Shown piece by piece: positions 1 through 7,953 of a stretch of DNA of 64,000 nt. The DNA is from an uncultured Acetatifactor sp. (GTDB lineage: Bacteria; Bacillota; Clostridia; Lachnospirales; Lachnospiraceae). The stretch lies in contig CAKRZO010000014.1 in the NCBI GenBank assembly GCA_934433135.1, positions 23,143 to 87,142 on the forward strand. The letters run 5' to 3'. The translations under genes were made by a program, and so were the position numbers. The notes beneath the pieces were generated by a model that was not told the origin of the DNA, made no database searches, and saw only the letters and a program-made list of their open reading frames with translations. How positions within the stretch are numbered: position 1 is the first letter of the stretch; the number at the start of each line of letters is the position of its first letter.

Positions 1-333
1 ATCCACGGCAAGATATCTTTCGCCCTTTTTGACATAATGCACGGAAGCGATGACATAATCATAGGCATCTGTAGGTTCTTCCGAAAAATAATCCTGTTCG
101 ATGCCGCAATAGATCCGGATTTTTCCTCTGTACTTTTCCTTCAGCCCTGCAATCACGCTGCGGTACCCCGCTGCTGCCTCCCGGCTCATGGCAAAATCCC
201 GATCCGGTTCATTATAGCTGTGACCTGAAAAACCAAGTGCCTGAAGGCCGCGTCTCAAGGCTTCCTCCACCAGTTCCTCCGGAGTATCTTTTCCATCGCA
301 ATAAATGGTATGGGTGTGGAAATTACATTTCAT
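1..333 (-). CDS. hisJ: PHP-family histidinol-phosphatase, 3' end outside window
   Basis: The reverse strand from 333 to the left edge encodes 111 residues without a stop, starting MKCNFHTHTIYCDGKDTPEE. The HTHT metal-binding motif, the later FSGHSYNEP and the GIEQDYF stretch are typical of the PHP-type histidinol-phosphate phosphatase (HisJ/HisK), which dephosphorylates L-histidinol phosphate to histidinol. This is the step before HisD. The start codon overlaps the end of hisIE by 11 bp, so it is the last visible gene of the his operon. The C-terminal part, with further metal ligands, lies outside the window. Family assignment rests on the motifs plus the his context; another PHP phosphoesterase is possible but less likely. 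Confidence 0.85.
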   Translation of the reverse strand, partial: MKCNFHTHTIYCDGKDTPEELVEEALRRGLQALGFSGHSYNEPDRDFAMSREAAAGYRSVIAGLKEKYRGKIRIYCGIEQDYFSEEPTDAYDYVIASVHYVKKGERYLAVD

Positions 334-976
334 CGCCGGCCATCTTCTCCTGTTTTACCTTGTGGTCAATCACATGCCGGGAAGCCAGTTCCGTGCGGAC
401 ATCTTCCACTGAAATTTCCATCTGCGCCATCATTACCATAACATGATAGGCAAGATCCGCAATTTCATAAACAGCTTCCTTTTTGTCCCGGTTTTTCCCG
501 GCAATAATAACCTCCGTCGCCTCTTCCCCGACTTTTTTCAGGATCTTATCCATTCCTTTCTGAAACAGGTACGTCGTGTAGGAGCCTTCGGGAAGCTCTT
601 TTTTTCGCTCTTCCAACAGCTGATAAAGACTTTCCAATGAAAACTTCTCATCCGTAAGCTGCATCTTTTGAAAAAAGCAGGAATCCGCACCGGTATGGCA
701 TGCCGGACCGTCCTTATTTACCGTAACAACCAGTGCATCATTATCACAGTCTGCAGTTATCGATACGACATGCTGATAATTTCCGCTGGTTTCCCCTTTC
801 AGCCAAAGCTCTTTTCTGGATCTGGAATAGAAGCAGGTCAGCTTTTTTTCAAGCGTAATGCCCAGGCTCTCCCGGTTCATATAGGCAAGCGTCAGTACCT
901 CCTTGCTTTCCGCATCCACAACAATTGCGGGAATCAGTCCCTTTTCGTCAAATTTCAAATCCTCAATCCCTACCAT
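323..976 (-). CDS. hisIE: Bifunctional phosphoribosyl-AMP cyclohydrolase / phosphoribosyl-ATP pyrophosphatase
   Basis: This 217-residue protein carries two successive histidine-pathway activities. Residues 1-110 are HisI, with the signatures YSRSRKELWLKGETSGN, DCDNDAL and GPACHTGADSCF that hold the zinc and magnesium ligands. Residues 115-210 are HisE, an all-helical MazG-like pyrophosphatase with KVGEEATEVIIAGK and EIADLAYH. Together they hydrolyse PR-ATP to PR-AMP and open the purine ring to give ProFAR. The length matches fused HisIE proteins. It overlaps hisF upstream by 14 bp and hisJ downstream by 11 bp, so translational coupling is likely. Confidence 0.97.
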   Translation of the reverse strand: MVGIEDLKFDEKGLIPAIVVDAESKEVLTLAYMNRESLGITLEKKLTCFYSRSRKELWLKGETSGNYQHVVSITADCDNDALVVTVNKDGPACHTGADSCFFQKMQLTDEKFSLESLYQLLEERKKELPEGSYTTYLFQKGMDKILKKVGEEATEVIIAGKNRDKKEAVYEIADLAYHVMVMMAQMEISVEDVRTELASRHVIDHKVKQEKMAGDEM

Positions 977-1736
977 AAGGCAACCTCACTGTAATGTTAT
1001 TTTCCCGCAGCACTTTTTTAAGCTGCGAAATTTGAACCTCGCCGAAATGAAAAATCGAAGCCGCAAGCCCGGCATCCACCCGCGGAATTTCGTGAAACAG
1101 GGTTACAAAGTCCTGTGCGCACCCGGCTCCTCCGGAAGCAATCACCGGAACATCCGTCACGTCACATACCGCCTTTAACAACTCCAGATCAAAGCCTTTC
1201 TTTACACCGTCTGTATCAATTGAATTTACCACCACTTCTCCCGCTCCGCACTTCGTGCAGCGTTCAATCCAGGAAAGTGCCTCCATTCCGGTGTCTGCCC
1301 GTCCACCCCTGGCAAAAATACGGAAAGAGCCGTCCACCCTCTTTACGTCTGCCGAAAGCACCACGCACTGACTGCCGTACTTTGCCGCAGCTGCAGGAAT
1401 CAGTTCCGGATCGGCAATCGCTCCGGAATTGACGCTTACCTTATCCGCTCCGTTTTTCAGAACCCGATCAAAATCGGAAAGCGTCTGAATCCCTCCTCCT
1501 ACCGTCAACGGGATGAAAATCCGTGACGCCACTTCTCTTAAAACATTCGTAAACAGCTTTCTGCCTTCGTTGGAAGCCGCGATATCATAAAAAACCAGTT
1601 CGTCCGCTCCACAGTCGCTGTAGTATTTTCCTAAGGTGACGGGAGAATCCACATCACCGAGATTCCGAAAGTTGACTCCCTTTACCACCCTTCCGTTTTT
1701 TACATCCAGGCAGGGAATAATTCGCTTTGTAATCAT
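963..1736 (-). CDS. hisF: Imidazole glycerol phosphate synthase, cyclase subunit HisF
   Basis: A 257-residue TIM barrel beginning MITKRIIPCLDVKNGRVVKG. The aspartate in CLDVKNG and the aspartate in NSIDTDGVKKGF correspond to the two catalytic acids of HisF (Asp11 and Asp130 in the Thermotoga enzyme). It uses ammonia delivered by HisH to convert PRFAR to IGP and AICAR. Phosphate-binding loops VGGGI and IASGGAG are present. Length is normal. It overlaps hisA by 4 bp (ATGA type) and hisIE by 14 bp, as expected inside the his operon. Confidence 0.97.
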   Translation of the reverse strand: MITKRIIPCLDVKNGRVVKGVNFRNLGDVDSPVTLGKYYSDCGADELVFYDIAASNEGRKLFTNVLREVASRIFIPLTVGGGIQTLSDFDRVLKNGADKVSVNSGAIADPELIPAAAAKYGSQCVVLSADVKRVDGSFRIFARGGRADTGMEALSWIERCTKCGAGEVVVNSIDTDGVKKGFDLELLKAVCDVTDVPVIASGGAGCAQDFVTLFHEIPRVDAGLAASIFHFGEVQISQLKKVLRENNITVRLPYGRD

Positions 1737-2446
1737 TTTGCCGCCTCCAGTGCTTCCTCCAGCGTAATAGCTCCGATGTAATATGCCTTTCCCAGAATGG
1801 CTCCGTAAAGTCCGAAATTTTTCAAAGTACGGATGTCCTCCGTACAGGAAACGCCTCCGGATGCAATAATATTCATGGAATAACGCTTCTTAAGCTCCCT
1901 GTAATATTCGGCATGGATTCCCTGCATGGCGCCGTCCTTTGCAATGTCCGTACAGATCAGCGTGCTGACACCGATATCGGCCAGCCTGTCACAGAATGAA
2001 AAGGTCGTGTAGCCGCTGATCTGCGTCCAGCCTTTCACTGCTACATAGCCGTTTTTACAGTCCACGCCCACGGCAATCCGATCCCCGTATTTTGCCACGG
2101 CTTCACAAAGGAATGTTTCATCCTGCGCTGCCGCCGTACCTAAAATAACCCGGTCCACGCCTGCCGAAAGATAGCTTTTCACAGTCTGAAGGTTGCGGAT
2201 TCCTCCGCCTGTCTGTACAAACAGATCCGTTTTCTGCGCAATCCGTGAAATTATTTCCTCGTTCGGTGTGCCTCCCGATCTTGCGCCTTCCAGATCCACG
2301 ATATGTACAAACTTCGCCCCTTTTTCCTGAAAGTTTTCCGCAACCGCAAGCGGATCGTCCTGATAAACCGTTATCTTTTCATAATCGCCCTTTAACAGGC
2401 GGACGACTTTGCCCTGATAGATATCAATTGCCGGAAATAAATTCAT
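1733..2446 (-). CDS. hisA: ProFAR isomerase HisA
   Basis: This is a 237-residue TIM barrel related to HisF, starting MNLFPAIDIYQGKVVRLLKG. It catalyses the Amadori isomerisation of ProFAR to PRFAR. The first catalytic Asp sits in PAIDIYQG and the second in CTDIAKDGAMQG. The phosphate loops QTGGGIRN and ASGGVS are intact. It overlaps hisH upstream and hisF downstream by 4 bp each, so the his genes are translated as a tightly coupled series. Confidence 0.97.
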   Translation of the reverse strand: MNLFPAIDIYQGKVVRLLKGDYEKITVYQDDPLAVAENFQEKGAKFVHIVDLEGARSGGTPNEEIISRIAQKTDLFVQTGGGIRNLQTVKSYLSAGVDRVILGTAAAQDETFLCEAVAKYGDRIAVGVDCKNGYVAVKGWTQISGYTTFSFCDRLADIGVSTLICTDIAKDGAMQGIHAEYYRELKKRYSMNIIASGGVSCTEDIRTLKNFGLYGAILGKAYYIGAITLEEALEAAK

Positions 2447-3063
2447 ACAGCACCCTCCGTTTTGCAGAACGCAGCCAGAATCCGAAGTCCGGTATCACCG
2501 CTTTTTTCCGGATGAAACTGGCATCCGTACACGTTGCCTTTTGCCGCCGCAGCCGTAATCTGTGCTCCGTATTCCGTGGTTGCCGTCACGTAAGAAGCAC
2601 AGTCCTCAGCATAAAAAGAATGGACAAAGTAGACCGCTTCCCCATCCTCCACATTTTGAAACAAAGGGCAATTCCCCAAAAGCTGCAACGAATTCCATCC
2701 GATATGGGGAATCTTAAGATTCTGCGGAATTTTGCCCCGAAGCGGACAAACCTGCCCCGGAATCAGGCCAAGTCCCTCATGTTCCCCGAATTCGTAACTT
2801 TTTTCAAACAACAGCTGCATCCCCAGGCAGATTCCCAGCAAAGGTTTTCCGCCTGCCGCTTCCTTCTTAATGCACTCGTCCAGGCCTTGCTGCTTAAGCT
2901 TTTCCATCGCGTCCCCGAAGGCTCCCACTCCGGGCAGAATCAGGCGATCCGCCTTTCGGATCTTCTCAGGATCCGCCGTAATCTCCGCCTCTTCTCCCAA
3001 AAAGGAAAGCGCACTGGCAAGAGAAAAGAGATTGCCCACTCCATAATCAATTATTACTGTCAT
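2443..3063 (-). CDS. hisH: Imidazole glycerol phosphate synthase, glutaminase subunit HisH
   Basis: A 206-residue class I glutamine amidotransferase. It opens MTVIIDYGVGNLFSLASAL. The nucleophile Cys is in GICLGMQLLFE, and the His-Glu pair of the triad is in QFHPEKSGDTG. It hydrolyses glutamine and channels ammonia to HisF. Its stop and the start of hisA overlap by 4 bp, and its start abuts the hisB stop with a single shared base. All key residues are present. Confidence 0.97.
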   Translation of the reverse strand: MTVIIDYGVGNLFSLASALSFLGEEAEITADPEKIRKADRLILPGVGAFGDAMEKLKQQGLDECIKKEAAGGKPLLGICLGMQLLFEKSYEFGEHEGLGLIPGQVCPLRGKIPQNLKIPHIGWNSLQLLGNCPLFQNVEDGEAVYFVHSFYAEDCASYVTATTEYGAQITAAAAKGNVYGCQFHPEKSGDTGLRILAAFCKTEGAV

Positions 3064-3656
3064 TACACCACTCCCTTGGTAGAAGGAATTTCATCCTTGT
3101 AATTTTCTTCTATCTGCACGGCTTCTTTTAAGCTTGCGGCAAAAGCCTTAAAGGCCCCTTCTATGATGTGGTGGGAATTGGTACCCGCCAGCTGCCGGAT
3201 GTGCAGTGTAATTCCCGCATGATTGACAAATCCCCGGAAAAATTCTTCTGTCAGCTCCGTGTCAAAATCCCCGACTTTCTGCGCAGGAATCTGCAAGTCA
3301 TACCCCAAATAAGACCTTCCGGAAAAATCCGCTGCCGCAAGAATCAGTGTTTCGTCCATAGGAAGAATTCTGTTGCCGTAACGCCGGATCCCGCGCTTGT
3401 CTCCCAGCGCCTGCCCGAAAGCATCCCCCAGAACAATTCCAATATCCTCCACCGTATGATGATAGTCTACCTGAATATCGCCCTTGCAGTTCACGTCCAG
3501 ATCAAACCGTCCATGATGCGCAAACAATGTCAACATATGATCCAGGAAACCACAGCCTGTATCCACAAGGCATTTCCCCGTACCGTCCAGCGAAAGTGCC
3601 AGACGAATGTCGGTCTCTTTGGTCTGCCTGTGTAACTGCACCTCTCTCTTACTCAT
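3063..3656 (-). CDS. hisB: Imidazoleglycerol-phosphate dehydratase HisB
   Basis: A 197-residue monofunctional IGP dehydratase without the phosphatase half found in enterobacterial HisB. The two metal-binding signatures are VDYHHTVEDIGIVLG and GTNSHHIIEGAFKAFA, and the N-terminal GFLDHMLTLFAHHG is conserved. It converts IGP to imidazole acetol phosphate. The histidinol phosphatase role is filled by the separate PHP gene at the left edge. It overlaps hisC by 8 bp. Confidence 0.97.
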   Translation of the reverse strand: MSKREVQLHRQTKETDIRLALSLDGTGKCLVDTGCGFLDHMLTLFAHHGRFDLDVNCKGDIQVDYHHTVEDIGIVLGDAFGQALGDKRGIRRYGNRILPMDETLILAAADFSGRSYLGYDLQIPAQKVGDFDTELTEEFFRGFVNHAGITLHIRQLAGTNSHHIIEGAFKAFAASLKEAVQIEENYKDEIPSTKGVV

Positions 3657-4743
3657 CGTCGCTTCCTCCTTTCGGACGCACCGCTTTTTTTGCTTCTGCC
3701 AGTACCTCGTCTGTTTTTTCCAGAAAGATCTTCATTTCTTCCGGGCTTCCTATGGTAATACGGTTATAATTCCGAATCCTGTCCTGTCGGAAATGGCGGA
3801 TCAGAACCCCTTTTTTCCTCAATTCCCGGTAAAATGTCTCTCCGTCCATGCGGTCGCTTGCGGCAAAGAGAAAATTTGCCCTGGAATCCGTAAGGGTAAA
3901 TCCCCGTTTCAAAAGCTCGTCTTTTACATAGGATCGCGTACGGACAATTTCGCCGCAGTTTTTCCGATAATACTCCGGATCCTCCAGCGCCGCCGCACCT
4001 GCCGCCTGGGTCAGACGATTAATGTTATAGGGGTTGGTGGAATACTTGATTTTTTCCAGATCCCGGATCAGACTTTCGTGGGCAAATGCATACCCAAGAC
4101 GTGCCCCTGCCATACTGCGGGACTTGGAAAAAGTCTGAACGACCAGGAGGTTTGCGTATTTTTGGATCCATTCCACTGCACTTTGGCCTCCGAAGTCCAC
4201 ATAGGCTTCATCCACCAGAACCACGCCTTTACAGGACGCCACTATTTTCTCCAGCTCTTCCGCTTCCAGGCAAAGACCGGTAGGCGCATTGGGATTGGCT
4301 ATCACCACCAGTTCCTCTCTTCCCATAAAGGCCTCGGCATCCATTGTAAAATCTTCTTTCAGAGGCACAATGTGAGCCGGAATGCCGTAAAGATCGGCAA
4401 ACACGCGATAAAAGCCGTAAGTCAGATCCGGGAAAGCCGCCCCGGCCTGTGCATAAGCCATAAAAGCAAAATTCAGGATTTCATCGGATCCGTTTGCCAC
4501 AAAAACGTTTTCCGGTCTGACCCGGTAAGTCTCGGCCAGTTTTGCTTTTAACAGGCGGCTTTCCGGATCGCTGTAGAGACGCAGCCGCTTTACCTCTTCC
4601 TCCCCAATGGCCTCTACAACCCGCGGGGACGGGGGATACGGGGATTCGTTGGTATTCAGTTTTATGTACTTCTGATCCGTCGGCTGCTCTCCCGGGGTGT
4701 ATTCTTCCAGGTCTTTCAGCCTGCTGTTTAAAAATCTGCTCAT
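3649..4743 (-). CDS. hisC: Histidinol-phosphate aminotransferase HisC
   Basis: A 364-residue fold-type I PLP aminotransferase. Visible motifs are the N-terminal KLNTNESPYPPSP, the pyrophosphate-proximal ANGSDE, the NPNAPTG loop, VDEAYVDF, and the Schiff-base lysine in QTFSKSRSMAGARLGYA. It transaminates imidazole acetol phosphate to histidinol phosphate using glutamate. It is embedded between hisD (4-bp overlap) and hisB (8-bp overlap), which separates it from broad-specificity aromatic aminotransferases of similar sequence. Confidence 0.96.
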   Translation of the reverse strand: MSRFLNSRLKDLEEYTPGEQPTDQKYIKLNTNESPYPPSPRVVEAIGEEEVKRLRLYSDPESRLLKAKLAETYRVRPENVFVANGSDEILNFAFMAYAQAGAAFPDLTYGFYRVFADLYGIPAHIVPLKEDFTMDAEAFMGREELVVIANPNAPTGLCLEAEELEKIVASCKGVVLVDEAYVDFGGQSAVEWIQKYANLLVVQTFSKSRSMAGARLGYAFAHESLIRDLEKIKYSTNPYNINRLTQAAGAAALEDPEYYRKNCGEIVRTRSYVKDELLKRGFTLTDSRANFLFAASDRMDGETFYRELRKKGVLIRHFRQDRIRNYNRITIGSPEEMKIFLEKTDEVLAEAKKAVRPKGGSDDE

Positions 4744-6014
4744 ACCTGCCCCTTTCTCACCAGGACGCTTCTTGCATGCGCCTCCAGCCCCTCTTTGCGG
4801 GCAAACAAAGCAATGCGGTCAGCCACTTCGGAAAGAGCATCTTCCGTATAATAGGTATATTGGGATTTTTTCACAAAGTCATCCACCGAAAGGGGGCTGG
4901 AAAAACGGGCTGTTCCGGAAGTGGGCAGAGTATGGTTCGGTCCCGCGAAGTAATCGCCTAATGCTTCCGGACAGAAACGTCCCATAAAAATGCTTCCGGC
5001 ATTCCGGATCTTATCCAGGTAATCAAAAGGATTGTCCACACACAGTTCCAGGTGCTCCGGCGCGATTTCATTCGCCACTTCGATCACGCTTTCAAGGTTC
5101 TGTGCCACGATTATCTTCCCGTTGTTTTCCAAAGATGCCCCTGCAATCTCTTTTCTGGGAAGCAGTTCCAGCTGACGGGACAATTCGTCCCTTACCTTCT
5201 GTGCCAGCTCCATGCTGTCTGTTACCAGCACGGCAGAAGCCATTTTGTCATGTTCGGCCTGGGAAAGCAGATCCGCCGCCACAAAAGCCGGATTGCTCTT
5301 CTCATCGGCAATCACCAGGATTTCACTGGGGCCTGCAATCATATCAATGGCTACTCTTCCAAACACCTGTCTCTTGGCCTCTGCCACAAATGCATTTCCC
5401 GGTCCCACAATCTTATCCACTTTGGGAACCGTCTGTGTACCGTAAGCAAGTGCGGCAACCGCCTGGGCGCCCCCCACTTTAAAGATCCGGTCTACTCCGG
5501 CTATCCGGGCTGCCGTCAGAATTGCCGGAGAGATTTTACCGTCCGGCATGGGCGGTGTGGTAATGCAGATTTCCCGGCAGCCCGCAATTTTGGCGGGAAT
5601 GCTGTCCATCAGCACCGTGGATGGATACGCGGCGGTTCCTCCCGGCACATACAGCCCTACCCGGTCAATGGGCGTGATCTTCTGGCCGGTCACATACCCG
5701 TCGCCAGTCAGCAAAAAATTGCTGCGTACCTGATGCTTATGAAATTCACGGATATTTTCAGCAGCCTGACGTAAGACCTTTACAAACTCCGGTTCTGTTT
5801 TTTCTACCGCTTCCTGTATTTCTTCTTCGGTAACTTCTACAGACGAAAGCCTTACCCCATCGAATTTTTCGGTATAATACAGCAGCGCCTCATCTCCGTC
5901 CTGCCGCACCTTTTCCATAATAGGGAAAACAATCCGGGAAACGTCCTTACAGGCACTTCCCCTGGCAAAAATCTCTTCTTTCGGTACTTCCCCGTATTTG
6001 AGAATCTTAATCAT
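4740..6014 (-). CDS. hisD: Histidinol dehydrogenase HisD
   Basis: This 424-residue protein catalyses the last two steps, the NAD-dependent oxidation of histidinol to histidine. Recognisable blocks are the GLYVPGGTAAYPST nucleotide region, KVGGAQAVAALAYGT, the VGPGNAFVAEAKR segment, DMIAGPSEI, SQAEHD with a zinc ligand, and PEALGDYFAGPNHTLPTSG near the C-terminus. Length is as expected for the family. It overlaps hisZG upstream by 8 bp and hisC downstream by 4 bp. Confidence 0.97.
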   Translation of the reverse strand: MIKILKYGEVPKEEIFARGSACKDVSRIVFPIMEKVRQDGDEALLYYTEKFDGVRLSSVEVTEEEIQEAVEKTEPEFVKVLRQAAENIREFHKHQVRSNFLLTGDGYVTGQKITPIDRVGLYVPGGTAAYPSTVLMDSIPAKIAGCREICITTPPMPDGKISPAILTAARIAGVDRIFKVGGAQAVAALAYGTQTVPKVDKIVGPGNAFVAEAKRQVFGRVAIDMIAGPSEILVIADEKSNPAFVAADLLSQAEHDKMASAVLVTDSMELAQKVRDELSRQLELLPRKEIAGASLENNGKIIVAQNLESVIEVANEIAPEHLELCVDNPFDYLDKIRNAGSIFMGRFCPEALGDYFAGPNHTLPTSGTARFSSPLSVDDFVKKSQYTYYTEDALSEVADRIALFARKEGLEAHARSVLVRKGQV

Positions 6015-7569
6015 GTTTTTGTGCCATCCTTTGCTCCAGTTTTTCTTTGATTTTCAGAATTTTTCCGGCTTTGAACGAAAAACCGGCACGGTTGGCTATC
6101 AGTCTGGCACTGATAGCTGCCACATCCTCTATCGGTTCCAGATTATTTTCCGCCAACGTTTTTCCGGTTTCCACAATGTCCACAATCACATCGGACAGTC
6201 CCAGAAGCGGAGCCAGTTCGATGGAACCGTTCAAATGGATAATATCGATATCGCGGCATTTTTCCGCATAGAATTTCCGGGCGATATTGGTAAACTTTGT
6301 CGCTACCCGCAGCGTTCGGGAAGTATCGTCCCGGAATCCTCTTTCGGCAGCTACCGCCATGCGGCACTTTCCGACTTTCAGATCCAGCAGCTCGTATACG
6401 TCAGGCTGGTATTCGAGAAGGATGTCCTTTCCCGCCACGCCCAGATCCGCAGCGCCCCGTTCCACATAAATGGCTACATCAGATGGTTTTACCCAGAAAT
6501 AACGGATTCCCAGCTCTTTATTCTCAAAGGTCAGTTTCCGGTTACTCTCCCGGATGGACGGGCACTCAAATCCGGCCTCTTCAAACATCCGGTACACTTT
6601 TTCTCCCAGCCTTCCTTTGGGAAGCGCGATATTCAGAAAAGCGCCCTCCCGATCCTGCTTTTTTTCGAATCGTTCCAGCGCATCCAGATAGACGGCAAAC
6701 CCGATTGCTCCCGCATCTCTTCCCATTTTTTTCATCAGGGTATCATAGCGCCCTCCGGAAAGGATACGGGACGGAAGCCCATTGATATATCCCTTGAAAA
6801 CTATTCCGCTGTAATAGGCAGTGGAGTCCACCGCGGAAAAATCAATATTGACGCGGTCGCCGTACCCCTGTTCTTTCAACTTCTCATAAACAGCGCAAAG
6901 TTCCTTTTCGGCAGATACGGCCTGCAGCGTTGTACATAGCGGTTTCAATCGCTTTAAAGCCTCTGCGGCATCTTTAAAATGTTCTGTCAGAAGGCTTAGT
7001 CCGGAGAATTCGGATTCTGTGCAGACTGCAAGCAAGCTGTCCTTATTTTTTTCCTGAATTGCCCTGCAGACTAGTTCTCTCTTCCCGTCTTCTAAGGCAA
7101 AGGTATCCAGAATGGCTGTCAAAAGCCCTACATGAGACAGAAAAAGCATAAAATCCTCACTGATCCGCTCCAGGCTCTTCGCCGCTAAAGACGCTACCTC
7201 CGTAACCTGCTCTTCCCCGATATCTCCCATGCATTCCAGTCCTGTCTGCATAATTTCTTTATAGGTATGGGAGGTCTCTGAAATACGATAAACATTTTCA
7301 TCGTAACAAAGGCGTCTGACCGTCCCCTTCCGTTCTTTAAAATTCTTCAGAATCGAAAGGGTAACGTCCGGCTTTAAAGCCAGCAGGCTGCCATCGGCAT
7401 CCGTAAATGTGATGACCCCGTCAGAGACCAGAAAATCCTTATTCCGGGAATACAAATCGTATTCTTCAAATTTACTCATCTTGTACTTTTCGTATCCGTG
7501 ATCCCGGTAAAGCTTTCGTAATGTAAAAATAACGCGTTCTTCTTTCCTTAAAAGACTTTCCTCTAACAT
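6007..7569 (-). CDS. hisZG: Fused HisZ-HisG ATP phosphoribosyltransferase (regulatory and catalytic parts in one chain)
   Basis: One continuous 520-residue frame. Residues 1-305 are HisZ, a class II HisRS-like paralogue with FTLRKLYRDHGYEKY, a degenerate motif 2 and SRILSGGRYDTLMKKMG. Residues 310-520 are short-form HisG, starting LNIALPKGRLGEKV and including the PRPP loop region DVIVDIVETGKTL. The two join through a short linker around FEKKQDREG. HisG starts histidine synthesis by coupling ATP and PRPP, and short HisG needs HisZ as partner and for histidine feedback. In most bacteria the two are separate genes. It is the first gene after the promoter; AGGAG lies 12 nt before the ATG. Confidence 0.93.
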   Translation of the reverse strand: MLEESLLRKEERVIFTLRKLYRDHGYEKYKMSKFEEYDLYSRNKDFLVSDGVITFTDADGSLLALKPDVTLSILKNFKERKGTVRRLCYDENVYRISETSHTYKEIMQTGLECMGDIGEEQVTEVASLAAKSLERISEDFMLFLSHVGLLTAILDTFALEDGKRELVCRAIQEKNKDSLLAVCTESEFSGLSLLTEHFKDAAEALKRLKPLCTTLQAVSAEKELCAVYEKLKEQGYGDRVNIDFSAVDSTAYYSGIVFKGYINGLPSRILSGGRYDTLMKKMGRDAGAIGFAVYLDALERFEKKQDREGAFLNIALPKGRLGEKVYRMFEEAGFECPSIRESNRKLTFENKELGIRYFWVKPSDVAIYVERGAADLGVAGKDILLEYQPDVYELLDLKVGKCRMAVAAERGFRDDTSRTLRVATKFTNIARKFYAEKCRDIDIIHLNGSIELAPLLGLSDVIVDIVETGKTLAENNLEPIEDVAAISARLIANRAGFSFKAGKILKIKEKLEQRMAQKHD

Positions 7570-7626
7570 CCGCAGTTACCGCTCCTGTTAAAACTTATCT
7601 ATTCTTTCGTTTGCTATCGCGTTATC

Positions 7627-7655
7627 ACTATACCACACTATCAAGCTAAAGTCAA
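7627..7655 (-). promoter_or_regulatory. his operon promoter
   Basis: On the reverse strand TTGACT (7650-7655) is followed after 17 bp by TATAGT (7627-7632). Transcription would start near 7620, giving a leader of about 50 nt before hisZG. That is too short for a T-box or a classical attenuator, so control is more likely at initiation or through HisZ feedback. Confidence 0.8.
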
Positions 7656-7663
7656 GTGAGTTG

Positions 7664-7706
7664 TTTTTCATGCCCCCTCATTGTAATCCCCATATGTCTG
7701 CCCTTA
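7664..7706. repeat. Partial copy of the hairpin repeat at 50742-50897 (family C)
   Basis: This stretch matches 50857-50900 over about 40 bp with a few mismatches (shared core TGCCC after CCCCAT, and CCCCTCATTG). Only one arm is present here, so it cannot form the full hairpin. It lies between the copA stop and the his promoter. Confidence 0.65.
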
Positions 7707-7740
7707 GTAACTTGCTCTTAATTGTAACTTTTATTCGGCA

Positions 7741-7953
7741 TCACTTTACAGCGTACCCCTGGTCTTCAATGGTTTTCTTTAAGACATCGTCTGCGACCTC
7801 TTCCTTCAGTGTAACAACTGCTGTTTTCTTTTCGTGGCTGACCAGTGCGCTTTCTACCTGAGGAAGTTCCTCCAGTGCTTTCTTTACTCTGGCCTCACAA
7901 TGACCGCACATCATTCCATCGACATGAATAGTTTTCTGAATCGTTTTTTCCAT
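7741..7953 (-). other. Possible internal translation start giving a free CopZ-like chaperone
   Basis: Inside copA, in the same frame, an ATG at 7953 is preceded by AAAAGGAG with a 9-nt spacer. Starting there would give a 70-residue protein, MEKTIQKTIHVDGMMCGHCE and on, that is exactly one HMA domain the size of CopZ. The sequence is seen directly; actual internal initiation is inferred. Confidence 0.4.

Noticed and set aside
7570..7626. A T-box or histidine attenuator before the his operon
   Set aside because: The leader is only about 50 nt from the promoter. It has no specifier loop, no T-box sequence and no His-rich leader peptide.
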